A DNA stretch of 64,000 nt from Halobacillus karajensis (lineage in GTDB: Bacteria > Bacillota > Bacilli > Bacillales > Halobacillaceae): positions 124,001-188,000 of the forward strand of contig NZ_FNWW01000003.1 in assembly GCF_900108515.1 (NCBI RefSeq), in the 5' to 3' direction. Of the stretch, positions 27,568-36,357 are shown one piece after another. Each line of letters begins with the position of its first letter. Positions within the stretch are counted from its first letter, which is position 1. The notes below the pieces were generated by a model. That model saw nothing but the letters and a program-made list of their open reading frames with translations. It searched no databases and was not told where the DNA came from. A program made the translations under genes and the position numbers.

Positions 27568-29037
27568 TTATTGAAAAGCCCGTTGTTCACGTATGACTTG
27601 AATCGTTTCTAGTGTATCGTCTTCTGGTCCCTGCACAGGGAGACCTGCCTCTACATTTTCCTCAATATAGTGAATATTTTCTTGTGTAATAATTTCACCT
27701 GGAATGAAAATGGGGATTCCAGGGGGGTAGACCATTACAAATTCAGCACTGATTCGACCGACGGCCTCTTTTAAGAAAACAGTTTCTGTAGTAGAGTAAA
27801 AAGCTTCCCTAGGAGATAAAGATAGCACAGGTATTTCCGGTACTTTCACAGGGATGTTCTCCAGTTCTTCTGTATCGCCTCGTTCTTCGGAAAGTTCTTC
27901 CAACGCCTTCACCAAAAGGTCGATCTGTTCTTGGCTGTCCCCTGGTGTAATAAGACACAGGATGTTGTATAAATCAGAGAGCTCGACTTCAATCTTATAA
28001 TTGTCCCTCAGCCATACCTCTACATCATAACCGGATAATCCAAGTTTTTTAACAGAAATGATAAGTTTCGTTGGATCGAAATCGATGGTAGCGGTACTTG
28101 TCAGCATTTCTATGCCCGGGCAATAGATGCCGGAAATTTGGTTAAGTCTGTGACGCGCTTCATCAGCCAACGAAAGAGTATTCTCCATTAATTCCCTTCC
28201 ATGAATGGCGAGGTGCCTTCGGGCTGCATCAAGACTCGCCAGCAAAATGTAAGAAGTCGAAGTCGTATGAAGCATGGAAAGAATGGACTGAACCCGCTCA
28301 TGGGAAACCAAGCCTTCCCTTAGATTCAATACGGAACTCTGAGTTAAGGACCCTCCGAGTTTATGGACACTCGTTGCAGCCATATCTGCACCTGCCTGCA
28401 TGGCCGAAAGGGGAAGACGCTTATGGAAATGGATATGCACGCCGTGCGCTTCATCGACCAGAACAGGAATATCAAAACGGTGAGAAATCCTCACGATTTC
28501 TTTTAAGTCACAAGAAATACCGAAATAAGTCGGGTTAATTACCAGTAACCCTTTAGCATCAGGATGAGCTTCACAAGCTTTCTTAACAGCCTCTGAAGTG
28601 ATTCCATGAGAAATCCCGAATCGATCATCCAATTCTGGGTGAATAAAAACAGGCTTCGCACCTGAGAAAATAATGGCAGTCGTCACAGACTTATGAATAT
28701 TTCTCGGAACAATGATTTTATCACCAGGATGACAGACACTCATAATCATTGTCATAATCGCACCTGAAGTCCCTTGAACAGAGAAAAAGGTATAATCCGC
28801 GCCAAATGCCTCTGCTGCAAGGTCTTGCGCTTGTTTGATCATTCCTTGCGGGTGATGAAGGTCGTCAAGGGGTTCAATATTAATCAAGTCAATGGACAAA
28901 GCGTTTTCACCGATGAATGAGCGGAATTCCTCATCCATTCCTTTGCCGCTTTTATGTCCTGGGATATGAAAAGGAACAGGATTTTGATCTCTATGTTTTT
29001 GTAACCCTGTAAACAAGGGGGTTTCGTGTTGGTTCAT
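27568..29037 (-). CDS. speA: Arginine/lysine/ornithine decarboxylase family, SpeA type
   Basis: PLP enzyme of fold type I (Orn/Lys/Arg decarboxylase major domain), 489 residues, against 490 for B. subtilis SpeA. The PLP-binding lysine is in SVHKLGGSLTQSS near residues 220-232. DEAHGVH near 190 holds the PLP aspartate, and a C-terminal small domain follows. It should convert arginine to agmatine, the first step of putrescine/spermidine synthesis. The ATG at 29037 has GAGGTGG 8 bases before it; the GTG at 29049 touches the ribosome site. Position beside SR1, as in B. subtilis, supports SpeA over the YaaO paralog. Confidence 0.88.
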   Translation of the reverse strand: MNQHETPLFTGLQKHRDQNPVPFHIPGHKSGKGMDEEFRSFIGENALSIDLINIEPLDDLHHPQGMIKQAQDLAAEAFGADYTFFSVQGTSGAIMTMIMSVCHPGDKIIVPRNIHKSVTTAIIFSGAKPVFIHPELDDRFGISHGITSEAVKKACEAHPDAKGLLVINPTYFGISCDLKEIVRISHRFDIPVLVDEAHGVHIHFHKRLPLSAMQAGADMAATSVHKLGGSLTQSSVLNLREGLVSHERVQSILSMLHTTSTSYILLASLDAARRHLAIHGRELMENTLSLADEARHRLNQISGIYCPGIEMLTSTATIDFDPTKLIISVKKLGLSGYDVEVWLRDNYKIEVELSDLYNILCLITPGDSQEQIDLLVKALEELSEERGDTEELENIPVKVPEIPVLSLSPREAFYSTTETVFLKEAVGRISAEFVMVYPPGIPIFIPGEIITQENIHYIEENVEAGLPVQGPEDDTLETIQVIREQRAFQ

Positions 29038-29160
29038 TCGTGTTTCCACCTCTTTAAATTAGAAAAGCAAATGAATTATAGCAGGTTCCTTTCTAACTGG
29101 CTAGTCTTTTGTGTATCCTTTTTCTAATCATGATAAAATGAATGAAAGGGAGGGATGCAA

Positions 29161-30117
29161 GTGGAATGGAATACACGTGTTACAAAATTGTTGGATATTA
29201 CATACCCCATCATTCAGGGCGGGCTCGCTCACTTAGCCTACTCGGATTTAGCAGCAGCTGTTTCTAATGCTGGCGGGCTTGGTCAACTGACAGCCATGAG
29301 TATGGAGGGACCCGAACAGTTAAAAGAGGAGATTGTTAAAATAAGAGAGAAAACCCGGCAACCGTTCGGAGTCAACTTCGCCATCGGCCAACATGGCCGT
29401 CCTTTTGATGAAATGGTCCAAGTAGCGATTGACTTGGAAGTGCCGGTCATATCAGTCACAGGAGGGAACCCGGCCCCTGTTCTGAAACGTGTGGAAGGGA
29501 AAGGGATAAAGACACTCGTGCTCGTCGCTGCCCGCAGACAGGCCGTGAAAGCAGAGGAGCTGGGAGCGGATGCGGTTATGGTTGTTGGTCAAGAAGGCGG
29601 CGGCCACCTTGGGCGTGATGATGTCGGAACCTTTGTCCTGACTCCACAAGTGGTGGATGCCGTGGATATCCCTGTCATCGCATCAGGTGGTATAGGGGAC
29701 GGCCGTGGATTAATGGCTGCTCTTGCCCTTGGAGCGGATGGAGTTGAAATGGGAACCCGCTTTATTGCAACGAAAGAATGCGTCCATGCCCATCCTGATT
29801 ATCAAAAAGCACTGGTGGAAGCTGATGAAACATCTACAACGGTTATTAAACGGAGTTTGAAAGCACCTGCTCGTGCCTTGAAAAATAATTGGACCCATCG
29901 TATTTTAGAAATGGAAGCCCAACAAGTCGGTTTTGAAGGCTTGAAGTCCTATATCAGCGGGCAGGCGAATAAAAAGTTTATCCATGATGGACTACAAGAA
30001 TATGGATTCGGTTGGGCTGGTCAGGTGGCATCACGAATCCAGGATGTTCCGACAGTTTCTGAACTGTTCAAACGGATGCTTTCAGAAGCGGAAGCCATTC
30101 GGGGGCATTGGAGCTAA
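29161..30117 (+). CDS. Nitronate monooxygenase/enoyl reductase-like FMN protein
   Basis: FMN-binding TIM-barrel protein of about 318 residues from the NMO (2-nitropropane dioxygenase)/FabK family. FMN-site features are IIQGGLAH near residues 17-24, SVTGGNP near 97-103, GQEGGGHLGR near 142-151 and the phosphate site ASGGIGDGRG near 177-186. It may detoxify nitronates or act on other nitro or enoyl substrates; by sequence alone the two cannot be separated. The GTG at 29161 fits GGGAGG better than the ATG at 29155. It overlaps no gene and is followed by yktA 14 bases later. Confidence 0.82.
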   Translation: MEWNTRVTKLLDITYPIIQGGLAHLAYSDLAAAVSNAGGLGQLTAMSMEGPEQLKEEIVKIREKTRQPFGVNFAIGQHGRPFDEMVQVAIDLEVPVISVTGGNPAPVLKRVEGKGIKTLVLVAARRQAVKAEELGADAVMVVGQEGGGHLGRDDVGTFVLTPQVVDAVDIPVIASGGIGDGRGLMAALALGADGVEMGTRFIATKECVHAHPDYQKALVEADETSTTVIKRSLKAPARALKNNWTHRILEMEAQQVGFEGLKSYISGQANKKFIHDGLQEYGFGWAGQVASRIQDVPTVSELFKRMLSEAEAIRGHWS

Positions 30118-30131
30118 TAAGGAGGAGAAAA

Positions 30132-30404
30132 ATGAGTTACACCTATCCCATTGATGAAGTATATTGGACAAAAGAAGAAATCATTGATGTTGTCAATTTT
30201 TATAGTATGGTCGAACAGGCCTATGAAAATGGTGTGGATCGTGATGAGTTGATGTTAGCCTATACACGATTCAAACAAATCGTCCCGTCCAAGAGTGAAG
30301 AAAAGACGCTTTGCGGGCAATTTGAAAAAGAGTCAGGCTACTCCTGCTATCAAGCTGTCAAACAGGCGAAATCACTCACTAAAGGGGATAAAGTAAAAAT
30401 GTAA
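30132..30404 (+). CDS. yktA: UPF0223 family protein YktA
   Basis: Conserved small cytosolic protein of 90 residues starting MSYTYPIDEVYWTKEEI. The helical, acidic composition and Tyr-Pro-Ile/Leu-Asp start are typical of UPF0223. The ATG at 30132 follows AAGGAGGAG. In B. subtilis yktA lies directly beside speA and yktB; here the NMO-like gene intervenes. Function unknown. Confidence 0.88.
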   Translation: MSYTYPIDEVYWTKEEIIDVVNFYSMVEQAYENGVDRDELMLAYTRFKQIVPSKSEEKTLCGQFEKESGYSCYQAVKQAKSLTKGDKVKM

Positions 30405-30407
30405 ACG

Positions 30408-30438
30408 AAAGGCGCAGCCAATAGGTGCGCCTTTTTTT
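30408..30438 (+). terminator. Terminator after yktA
   Basis: AAAGGCGCA / TGCGCCTTT, a 9-bp stem with a 9-nt loop, is followed by a T run. Confidence 0.85.
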
Positions 30439-30510
30439 ATGGTCTATGAGTTGAAGAGGGGAGCCTCCTGTCTATGCGTAATCAATAATCTTGATAGGAG
30501 CTCGCCGAGA

Positions 30511-31152
30511 TTATTCCCGTTCTATTTGTTTCGTATAGCGGTATAAGGGTTCCAAAGTTTGGAAGGTTTCTTTGCACAAGGCTAAAAATGATTCTGGATC
30601 CTTCAGACGTTCATCCCCGCGTTCAATATTTCTTCCGCATAAAATTTCTGCTTTTTTAACGGATTTCAGACGTTCGGTCATGCTCAAGTACTTGTCCTCG
30701 TCTACTTTGGAATGGGGGATGCTGTCAGGCTTCATATGATCCACCGACCAGACAAAATCTTCCGGAATATGTTGGAGCACCTCATTTTTGTGCTGTTCCA
30801 ATTCAAAGGCGAAATCCTTTTTAATTGGACTTTCATAAATGACAGCAAACCACAGGAAGACATGAGTTTCCCATAAGCCAATTTGAAAGTGGGGAAGCTT
30901 TTTGTACCCACGTTTATTAGAAGCAAGCGCTGCCCATGTGTCGTTAGGCGGGTTTGTTTTTCTGCGTGCATGTTTGGCCACATGTACAAACATCTCATCC
31001 CCTGTCATCGCCGTTACATCAGGGGCTAGTTCAGTTGCTAGAGCATCAAGTTTTGGAGAAACGCGTTCTCTTAATGCCTCCATTCTATTTTCAAGTCCGG
31101 GAATGGAAAATACGTCAAAGTCTTCTTGGGTAAATCCTTTAAATGTCGTCAT
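30511..31152 (-). CDS. yktB: UPF0637 family protein YktB
   Basis: Conserved cytosolic protein of 213 residues. It opens with FKGFTQEDFDVFSIPGLENR and carries the Asn-Pro-Pro-Asn-Asp-Thr-Trp-Ala-Ala and Leu-Trp-Glu-Thr-His-Val-Phe-Leu-Trp blocks of UPF0637, whose fold is known in the family but whose activity is not. Length and orientation opposite to yktA match B. subtilis. A GAGGTGATAG ribosome site precedes the ATG. Confidence 0.9.
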   Translation of the reverse strand: MTTFKGFTQEDFDVFSIPGLENRMEALRERVSPKLDALATELAPDVTAMTGDEMFVHVAKHARRKTNPPNDTWAALASNKRGYKKLPHFQIGLWETHVFLWFAVIYESPIKKDFAFELEQHKNEVLQHIPEDFVWSVDHMKPDSIPHSKVDEDKYLSMTERLKSVKKAEILCGRNIERGDERLKDPESFLALCKETFQTLEPLYRYTKQIERE

Positions 31153-31331
31153 TCTATCACCTCTCGATTTTCTCGCCCCTTATTTTACCACAACATTTCT
31201 TCCTTACTAAGTCATGTGTTCGAGGGTTTGAATGGAGTAAAAATGGGTTACATATTAAGTAATCTAATTGAAACTTCTGCTCCAATCGACACATATATAT
31301 AGAGTAAGGATTTGAAAGGGAGGGATTGGCA

Positions 31332-31520
31332 GTGAAACATGTCATGGAAGCATTGCGTAAAAGAGAAGCTGAAGAGAAGCTCCCGGTAATCCGTATGGAA
31401 ATTGATTACGAATTGGTAACTTTGCATGATGCAATGATCGCCGGGGACGTCGAACAAATGAAGAAAACAAAAAGAAGGCTCTCTGAACTTCGTAAGCAAT
31501 TGATTGAATGGTCTTTATAA
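31332..31520 (+). CDS. Small conserved protein, YkzI-like
   Basis: A 62-residue charged helical protein with KREAEEKLPVIRMEIDYELV in its first half and a Lys/Arg-rich second half. Position between yktB and suhB matches B. subtilis ykzI, so I name it tentatively. A GTG at 31332 is 8 bases after AAAGGGAGGGA; the TTG at 31326 is too close. It has its own terminator. Function unknown. Confidence 0.7.
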   Translation: MKHVMEALRKREAEEKLPVIRMEIDYELVTLHDAMIAGDVEQMKKTKRRLSELRKQLIEWSL

Positions 31521-31523
31521 AAG

Positions 31524-31553
31524 CGAGCAACAATAAAGTTGCTCGTTTTTTTT
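31524..31553 (+). terminator. Terminator after the ykzI-like gene
   Basis: CGAGCAAC / GTTGCTCG, an 8-bp stem with a 6-nt loop, is followed by a long T run. Confidence 0.85.
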
Positions 31554-31584
31554 GTAGGTTTTTAGATGAAGTATCTTTCCTGCG

Positions 31585-31680
31585 TAGGAACTGGCAAGCT
31601 TTTGCGGGCTAAAGCCCTGTGGGATGGACATGACAGGTGAGGTCCCGGAAAACGAATAATTTCCCGGACCTCCAAACACT
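31585..31680 (+). repeat. Decayed copy of the Bacillaceae intergenic repeat
   Basis: GCGGGCTAAAGCCCTGTGGG, GACAGGTGAGGTCCCGG and TTTCCCGGACCTCC follow the same core seen at 6595-6690 (GGGA...GACAGGTGAGACCCCG...). The rest of 31554-31839 is AT-rich and includes the suhB promoter zone; no other gene was seen. Confidence 0.55.
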
Positions 31681-31839
31681 GTCTAACATAGTGGGAATAT
31701 CCTCATCATCTGAAAATGAGTATTCTGGATAAAGGGGCTTATTTGGAAGAGTGGTTATGAGGGGAGTTGCACTTTTGATGAAATATTGTTTAGGTTTTGA
31801 TACGATAAAGGATAAGACTGATAAAAGGGGTACGATGTT

Positions 31840-32649
31840 ATGGATCAACAGAAAAAGAACGAGATTTTTGATCATGCAAAAGCTTGGATCCTGGAAGCTG
31901 GTGAACGGATCAAATCGAAAATTGATTCGCCTCGATCCATTGAAACAAAATCCAACCCGAACGACCTGGTCACGGAAATGGACCAGGAGACAGAACAATT
32001 TTTCGCCCAAAAAATTAACGAAACCTATCAAGACCACTATTTATTAGGAGAAGAAGGATTCGGTGATGAAATAGAGGATCTTGGCGGAACCGTCTGGATT
32101 GTTGATCCGATTGACGGAACGATGAACTTTGTGCATCAAAAGAGGAACTTTGCCATCTCCATCGGAATTTATTATGAAGGAGTAGGTGAGATCGGCCTCA
32201 TTTACAATGTAATGGAAGAAACTCTTTATACAGCCAGACGAGGAGAAGGGGCATACAAAAATGAGCATAAACTTCCCATGCTCGATGAAGAGCGTCCTTT
32301 AAGTGAATCCATTCTAGCCCTTAATACATCATGGATGATTCCAGAAAATCCTCATGTCGAACATCAAGGAATGCAGGACCTTGTGAAGAAATTAAGAAGT
32401 ACCCGATCGTATGGGTCCGCAGCACTGGAATTCGCATTTGTCGCAGAAGGGCTTTTGGATGGTTACTTAACCATGACTCTCATGCCTTGGGATTATGCCG
32501 CGGGTAGTATACTTGTTCGTGAAGTAGGTGGAATCGTTACCCGGGCCGACAGGGAAGAACTAGACCTTCTAAATAAAACCACTGTGCTCGCAAGCCGGCC
32601 GAATATTCATGAAGAAATATCTACTGGATATGTTCGTCTGAAGAAATAA
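31840..32649 (+). CDS. suhB: Inositol monophosphatase family protein
   Basis: Mg2+-dependent phosphatase of the IMPase/SuhB superfamily (YktC), 269 residues. Metal and catalytic motifs: GEEGFGDE near 69-76, WIVDPIDGTMNF near 86-97 and PWDYAAGSILVREVGG near 216-231. Hydrolyses inositol phosphates or related sugar phosphates. The ATG at 31840 follows AAAAGGGG by 9 bases. It lies between the ykzI-like gene and ylaF, as in B. subtilis except that typA is missing downstream. Confidence 0.92.
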   Translation: MDQQKKNEIFDHAKAWILEAGERIKSKIDSPRSIETKSNPNDLVTEMDQETEQFFAQKINETYQDHYLLGEEGFGDEIEDLGGTVWIVDPIDGTMNFVHQKRNFAISIGIYYEGVGEIGLIYNVMEETLYTARRGEGAYKNEHKLPMLDEERPLSESILALNTSWMIPENPHVEHQGMQDLVKKLRSTRSYGSAALEFAFVAEGLLDGYLTMTLMPWDYAAGSILVREVGGIVTRADREELDLLNKTTVLASRPNIHEEISTGYVRLKK

Positions 32650-32650
32650 A

Positions 32651-32690
32651 AGAAAGCGACCTTTTGGGGAAGGTCGCTTTCTCCATGTTT
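32651..32690. terminator. Terminator after suhB
   Basis: AGAAAGCGACCTT / AAGGTCGCTTTCT is a perfect 13-bp stem with a 6-nt loop. It lies between convergent suhB and ylaF and may serve both. Confidence 0.88.
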
Positions 32691-32703
32691 TTTACATAGC
32701 CGG

Positions 32704-32886
32704 TCAAGACGTTTGTTGTTGGTGCTTCCGCTTCCTTCTGAGACCTACGCTCATGAGCGCAAACCCTAAAAAGAAAAGTACCCCTGCCAGCCAGAATATC
32801 TCCTGCCCGATGGCAAAGCCGACAGCAACAAAGGATAATATAACCAGACTTGCTAACAAGGCTGTATTCATATGGAAATTTTTCAT
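32704..32886 (-). CDS. ylaF: Small membrane protein YlaF
   Basis: A 60-residue protein with two hydrophobic helices (about residues 8-27 and 30-47) and a basic tail RRKRKH, the pattern of YlaF (DUF5325). GAGGTGAG lies 5 bases before the ATG. Function unknown. In B. subtilis ylaF stands beside typA; here the typA gene is absent from this spot. Confidence 0.8.
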   Translation of the reverse strand: MKNFHMNTALLASLVILSFVAVGFAIGQEIFWLAGVLFFLGFALMSVGLRRKRKHQQQTS

Positions 32887-33014
32887 AGGCTCACCTCAAT
32901 TCAAGTCTATTATAAAGGATTTGTCTAAATAATGAAAATGGTTTCACGGGTAGCATCCGTGAAGCCTTTCTAGTATCATAGAAAAAGAATAGGGTAATCA
33001 TGAGGAGGAACATC

Positions 33015-33395
33015 ATGAACGATATGTCCACATTACCGGTCCCAACGGATTTATGGCCTGTGGCTGATTTCTTTTTCCGAGGATTTGGTAGTGAAGTAAA
33101 TTTAAATGATGAAAGCGAAGTTTCCATGTTATTTCGCTCTTTCATGCTTTTATACTTAACGACGGTCATTCTGGCCATCCTTACATTTAAACTTGGTTTT
33201 GCAAGAAAATTACCTTTAATGAAGACCATTGTGGTCTATGGTGTATTAATTATTGGAACGTTTGTATTGACGTTGATTCTTGGTTTAAATTTACCGATTC
33301 CGGAAAGCCTGTTTGTTGCGGCCTTGATTCTTGGAATTTACAGGCTGAGGCTCCATAAAGAACGAGGGGCCAGGCAGCAGAATGAGTCCTCATAA
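33015..33395 (+). CDS. ylaH: Membrane protein YlaH
   Basis: The 126-residue protein has three predicted membrane helices (about 43-62, 70-90 and 93-112) and a conserved-looking soluble N-terminus with a DLWPVADFFFRGFGSEV stretch. Length and place between ylaF and ylaI agree with YlaH. The ATG at 33015 follows GAGGAGG; an ATG at 33000 has no site. Function unknown. Confidence 0.82.
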   Translation: MNDMSTLPVPTDLWPVADFFFRGFGSEVNLNDESEVSMLFRSFMLLYLTTVILAILTFKLGFARKLPLMKTIVVYGVLIIGTFVLTLILGLNLPIPESLFVAALILGIYRLRLHKERGARQQNESS

Positions 33396-33399
33396 CATC

Positions 33400-33435
33400 A
33401 AACCCCCTTCCTGACCGCGGAAGGGGGTTTTCCTA
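33400..33435. terminator. Bidirectional terminator between ylaH and ylaI
   Basis: AAACCCCCTTCC / GGAAGGGGGTTT is a perfect 12-bp stem with a 7-nt loop between convergent genes. Confidence 0.92.
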
Positions 33436-33639
33436 TCAACTTAAATGCTTTTCTTTTTTTCGTTCTCTGTTAAAACGGAAGTCTCCTGTGGCTAACCGTT
33501 TTTTTGTGTTCTCTTCTATACGATCATGACAGGATTGACACATGTACGTGTGAATCCTGCGATTCCTCAGACGTTTTGCTTGTAGGCAATAGCTCTCTAT
33601 TTTTTCTATTTTATCGCAAATAACGCATTGTACACGCAT
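33436..33639 (-). CDS. ylaI: Zinc-ribbon protein YlaI (DUF2197)
   Basis: A 67-residue basic protein with CVICDKIE at the N-terminus and CQSCHDRI near residue 39: two CxxC pairs that form a zinc ribbon. The ATG at 33639 lies six bases after GAGGTG; the alternative GTG is part of that site. Basic composition suggests nucleic-acid or ribosome contact, which is inference. Location matches ylaI. Confidence 0.87.
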   Translation of the reverse strand: MRVQCVICDKIEKIESYCLQAKRLRNRRIHTYMCQSCHDRIEENTKKRLATGDFRFNRERKKEKHLS

Positions 33640-33776
33640 CTTTTTCACCTCTATTTTTCCATTCGATTACATATAGTTTAACATATTCTATTTTTTATAA
33701 ATAGATGAACTTTTCACGTTTGAGGTGTTTAAAGTTGGGGAACTGTAATGACAGAAGTTCAGGAAAGGATGATATT

Positions 33777-34061
33777 ATGAGAAAGCGTTGGATCTTTACA
33801 GCTGTAGGAGCAGTAGCCGGAGGAACACTTGCTTATTTCATGAAAGATGAGGACACGCGTAATCAAATGAAAGACAAAGCAAAATCTATCCAGGATAGTT
33901 TTGGGAAATCGGACGACCTGCCAATTGAAGAAGCTGGTCAACCAGAAACGGACAGCTTAGATAATTCAGATATGGTAGCGGAAGGGTCTCAGTTCGGTGT
34001 TCAATATTATAATGAATTAACGGAAAAAGAAAGAGAAATTCTTGAGAAAAGTAACAGCTAA
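33777..34061 (+). CDS. YtxH-type small membrane-anchored protein
   Basis: The 94-residue protein has a basic start and a glycine-rich hydrophobic segment (IFTAVGAVAGGTLAYFM, residues 6-22), followed by a charged helical part with DEDTRNQMKDKAKS, as in YtxH/general stress proteins. The ATG at 33777 follows AGGAAAGGATG. It is inserted between ylaI and ylaJ, convergent with ylaJ. Function unknown; envelope or stress role is inferred. Confidence 0.68.
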   Translation: MRKRWIFTAVGAVAGGTLAYFMKDEDTRNQMKDKAKSIQDSFGKSDDLPIEEAGQPETDSLDNSDMVAEGSQFGVQYYNELTEKEREILEKSNS

Positions 34062-34092
34062 ATCCTTACGAGGATTTAGCTGTTTTTTTTCT
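34054..34092. terminator. Terminator between the YtxH-like gene and ylaJ
   Basis: ACAGCTAAATCCT / AGGATTTAGCTGT is a perfect 13-bp stem with a 4-nt loop followed by T8. It begins inside the last codons of the YtxH-like gene. Confidence 0.92.
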
Positions 34093-34098
34093 TTTCGT

Positions 34099-34677
34099 TT
34101 ATTCTTGTTTCGATTGGTCCTTTTCAATTTTTTCAAGCTCTTCTTTGTCCTCTTTAGGGACCGAATCCTGGTTTTTATTTGAGTTTGGCTGTTCTTCAAC
34201 TGAACCACCTGGCATATACCGGGAAACAATTTGACTCAGTTCATCTGTCACTGCTTCGACAGGATGACCTTCTGATATTTTTTGACCAAGACCGCGTAAT
34301 CGTTCAACGCCATCAGCATCAGCAACAACCGTTGCTTGTTTTCCATATGGATCGTGCTTCAAAGCTTCACCGACGGAATATTTGACTACTCCTACACGGG
34401 AGCGGTCAAGGTCTTTATCGACATCAATGCCAACGACAACATATTGGCCAAGGACGATTGCGGTTGCATCATGAACATCGGGAACCTGTACGGCTAATTT
34501 AGCTAGGTGACGGGCTGCTTGCTGGTTGCTCATGTCTTTCTTTTCTACAGGATCTGAATCAGTCACATATTTCAACTTTGGATCGTTCTGCCGCTCTTGA
34601 AGGAGCGACTCTTCACCGCCATTTTGCTGGCAGGCAGCTAATAATAAAAGGGTTGTAGACAATAATAACTTTTTCAA
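34099..34677 (-). CDS. ylaJ: YhcN/YlaJ family sporulation lipoprotein
   Basis: Exported lipoprotein of about 192 residues: lipobox LAAC at about residues 13-16, then a YhcN/YlaJ domain (about 55-155) with VPDVHDATAIVLGQYVVVGID, and a disordered Glu/Lys tail. The family is associated with the forespore inner membrane. A TTG at 34677 follows GTGGTGG and gives a normal signal peptide; a GTG at 34689 is possible but lacks a ribosome site. In B. subtilis ylaK (phoH-like) follows; it is absent here. Confidence 0.85.
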   Translation of the reverse strand: MKKLLLSTTLLLLAACQQNGGEESLLQERQNDPKLKYVTDSDPVEKKDMSNQQAARHLAKLAVQVPDVHDATAIVLGQYVVVGIDVDKDLDRSRVGVVKYSVGEALKHDPYGKQATVVADADGVERLRGLGQKISEGHPVEAVTDELSQIVSRYMPGGSVEEQPNSNKNQDSVPKEDKEELEKIEKDQSKQE

Positions 34678-34763
34678 AGGAACCACCACTTTTTTTTATT
34701 TATAGCCTGCGTCAGCTTGAAGATAATATACAAAGAGGACAGCTTTAAAAGCTGCCCATTTGT

Positions 34764-35258
34764 TTACTGTAATACAATTTTCTTAATTCCTTTGATCGGC
34801 GCGGACTGGTTAGAACCGTCCTTAAAGTAAAGATGAACAGGCCCTTTTTCTTGTAATGGTTTTCCATCCTCAGCAAACAAGAGGAGGGAATCAGCTAATT
34901 CTTCGGCATCAATGGTTTCTTCACCATTGTCTGTGACAAGAATTGCTCTTTTGACATCCGGAGCTGGTTCACTCGTATGTAAGAAAGGTTGTAACGGCAT
35001 GAGGAATGTGCCTTTGAGAATCCGTTGTTTTTCATAACGATTGATACTTTTATTGACGGGCGGGTTAATTTTTTGCTGGTAAACTTCTCTGTCAAAACGC
35101 GTGGACTGCCGTTTTAATTCATCTTCCTCTGTGAATTCTGGTTTTATTTCCTCTCCTTCAAAAACTTCAGAAAAAGTTTTTTTTCTGTCGTCAAAGATCC
35201 AAACCGTCGGATCAAGGGTGATCGGGAACTTTACATTACCTGCTATTTGGACAATCAT
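34764..35258 (-). CDS. ylaL: YlaL-like conserved protein
   Basis: A 164-residue cytosolic protein beginning MIVQIAGNVKFPITLDPTVW, with a WIFDDRK block and FLMPLQPFL near the middle; no membrane segment. Its location upstream of and divergent from glutaminase matches B. subtilis YlaL. The ATG at 35258 follows AAAGGTGG by eight bases. Function unknown. Confidence 0.75.
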   Translation of the reverse strand: MIVQIAGNVKFPITLDPTVWIFDDRKKTFSEVFEGEEIKPEFTEEDELKRQSTRFDREVYQQKINPPVNKSINRYEKQRILKGTFLMPLQPFLHTSEPAPDVKRAILVTDNGEETIDAEELADSLLLFAEDGKPLQEKGPVHLYFKDGSNQSAPIKGIKKIVLQ

Positions 35259-35348
35259 GGCTGAGGCCACCTTTCGAATAGTAAAAAGTCACTCATTCAA
35301 AATCATAGCAAAAAATGAATTCGATTTCATTAAAGGAGGCTGATTCCA

Positions 35349-36278
35349 TTGATAAAAGATATATCAGAAAGTGTTTTAGAAGCCTGGCTTGAGAATGTTC
35401 GGTCATATGCTCATGATGGTCAAGTGGCCAATTACATTCCCGCATTATCCCGAAGTAACCCTGAAGATCTTGCGGTCGCCATTCATTACCTGGATGGCGA
35501 TACGGTAGAAGCAGGGAAGACAGAAGTGAGGTTTACCCTTCAAAGTATATCGAAGGTAATCTCCCTAGCGTTAGCACTTATGGATAATGGAGAAAATTAT
35601 GTGTTTGATCGTGTAGGCATGGAGCCTACAGGTGATCCGTTCCATTCCATTTATCGCTTGGAACAGAGCCCCACAAAGCCGCTTAATCCTATGATCAACG
35701 CAGGGGCACTAGCTGTAACGAACATGATTCATGGGGACACACCAGATGAAAAAGTGGGCCGTCTGCTTAGCTTCATCCATGAATTGACAGATGATCATTC
35801 GATTAAATATAACGAGGAAGTCGCTGTATCCGAATTTGAATCGGCATTTTTAAACAGAGCCCTTCTTTTTTATATGAAGCAGCACCAAATTGTCACAGGG
35901 AGTGTGGAAGAAACCCTTGATGCGTATACCAAGCAGTGTGCTATTGAAGTGAATGTGTGCCAACTTGCCCGCATGGGAGCATTGCTGGCGAATGGCGGGC
36001 AAGACATTCAGTCAGGGCGGAGGATCATCCCGAAACATCTGGCCCGGATTTGTAAGACATTTATGGTGACTTGTGGAATGTATGATGCTTCTGGTTCGTT
36101 TGCAATTAAAGTAGGAATTCCCGCTAAAAGTGGAGTCTCAGGTTCTGTCTTAGCCTCTTTAAACGAATTTGGCGGCATCGCGGTTTATGGCCCCAGTCTT
36201 GATGAAAAGGGAAATAGTGTTGTCGGACTCCGCTTGCTTGAAATCCTCTCGAACCGTTATGACCTGTCAATCTTTTGA
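35349..36278 (+). CDS. glsA: Glutaminase
   Basis: Serine-dependent beta-lactamase-fold glutaminase (YlaM/YbaS family) converting glutamine to glutamate and ammonia; glutamate is a compatible solute precursor. It is 309 residues. The catalytic Ser-x-x-Lys is in FTLQSISKVISLAL near residues 63-76, and NPMINAGALAV near 114-124 is the conserved Asn region. A GSGVSGSV-like block near 264 appears as KSGVSGSVLA. A TTG start at 35349 follows AAAGGAGG by eight bases. Followed by ylaN. Confidence 0.92.
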   Translation: MIKDISESVLEAWLENVRSYAHDGQVANYIPALSRSNPEDLAVAIHYLDGDTVEAGKTEVRFTLQSISKVISLALALMDNGENYVFDRVGMEPTGDPFHSIYRLEQSPTKPLNPMINAGALAVTNMIHGDTPDEKVGRLLSFIHELTDDHSIKYNEEVAVSEFESAFLNRALLFYMKQHQIVTGSVEETLDAYTKQCAIEVNVCQLARMGALLANGGQDIQSGRRIIPKHLARICKTFMVTCGMYDASGSFAIKVGIPAKSGVSGSVLASLNEFGGIAVYGPSLDEKGNSVVGLRLLEILSNRYDLSIF

Positions 36279-36357
36279 GATACTTATTCCATCTTGCAAT
36301 TTATCGAGTTAAACGATAAGATGATTAAAAGAATGACTTGTATATGGAGGGGATTTT

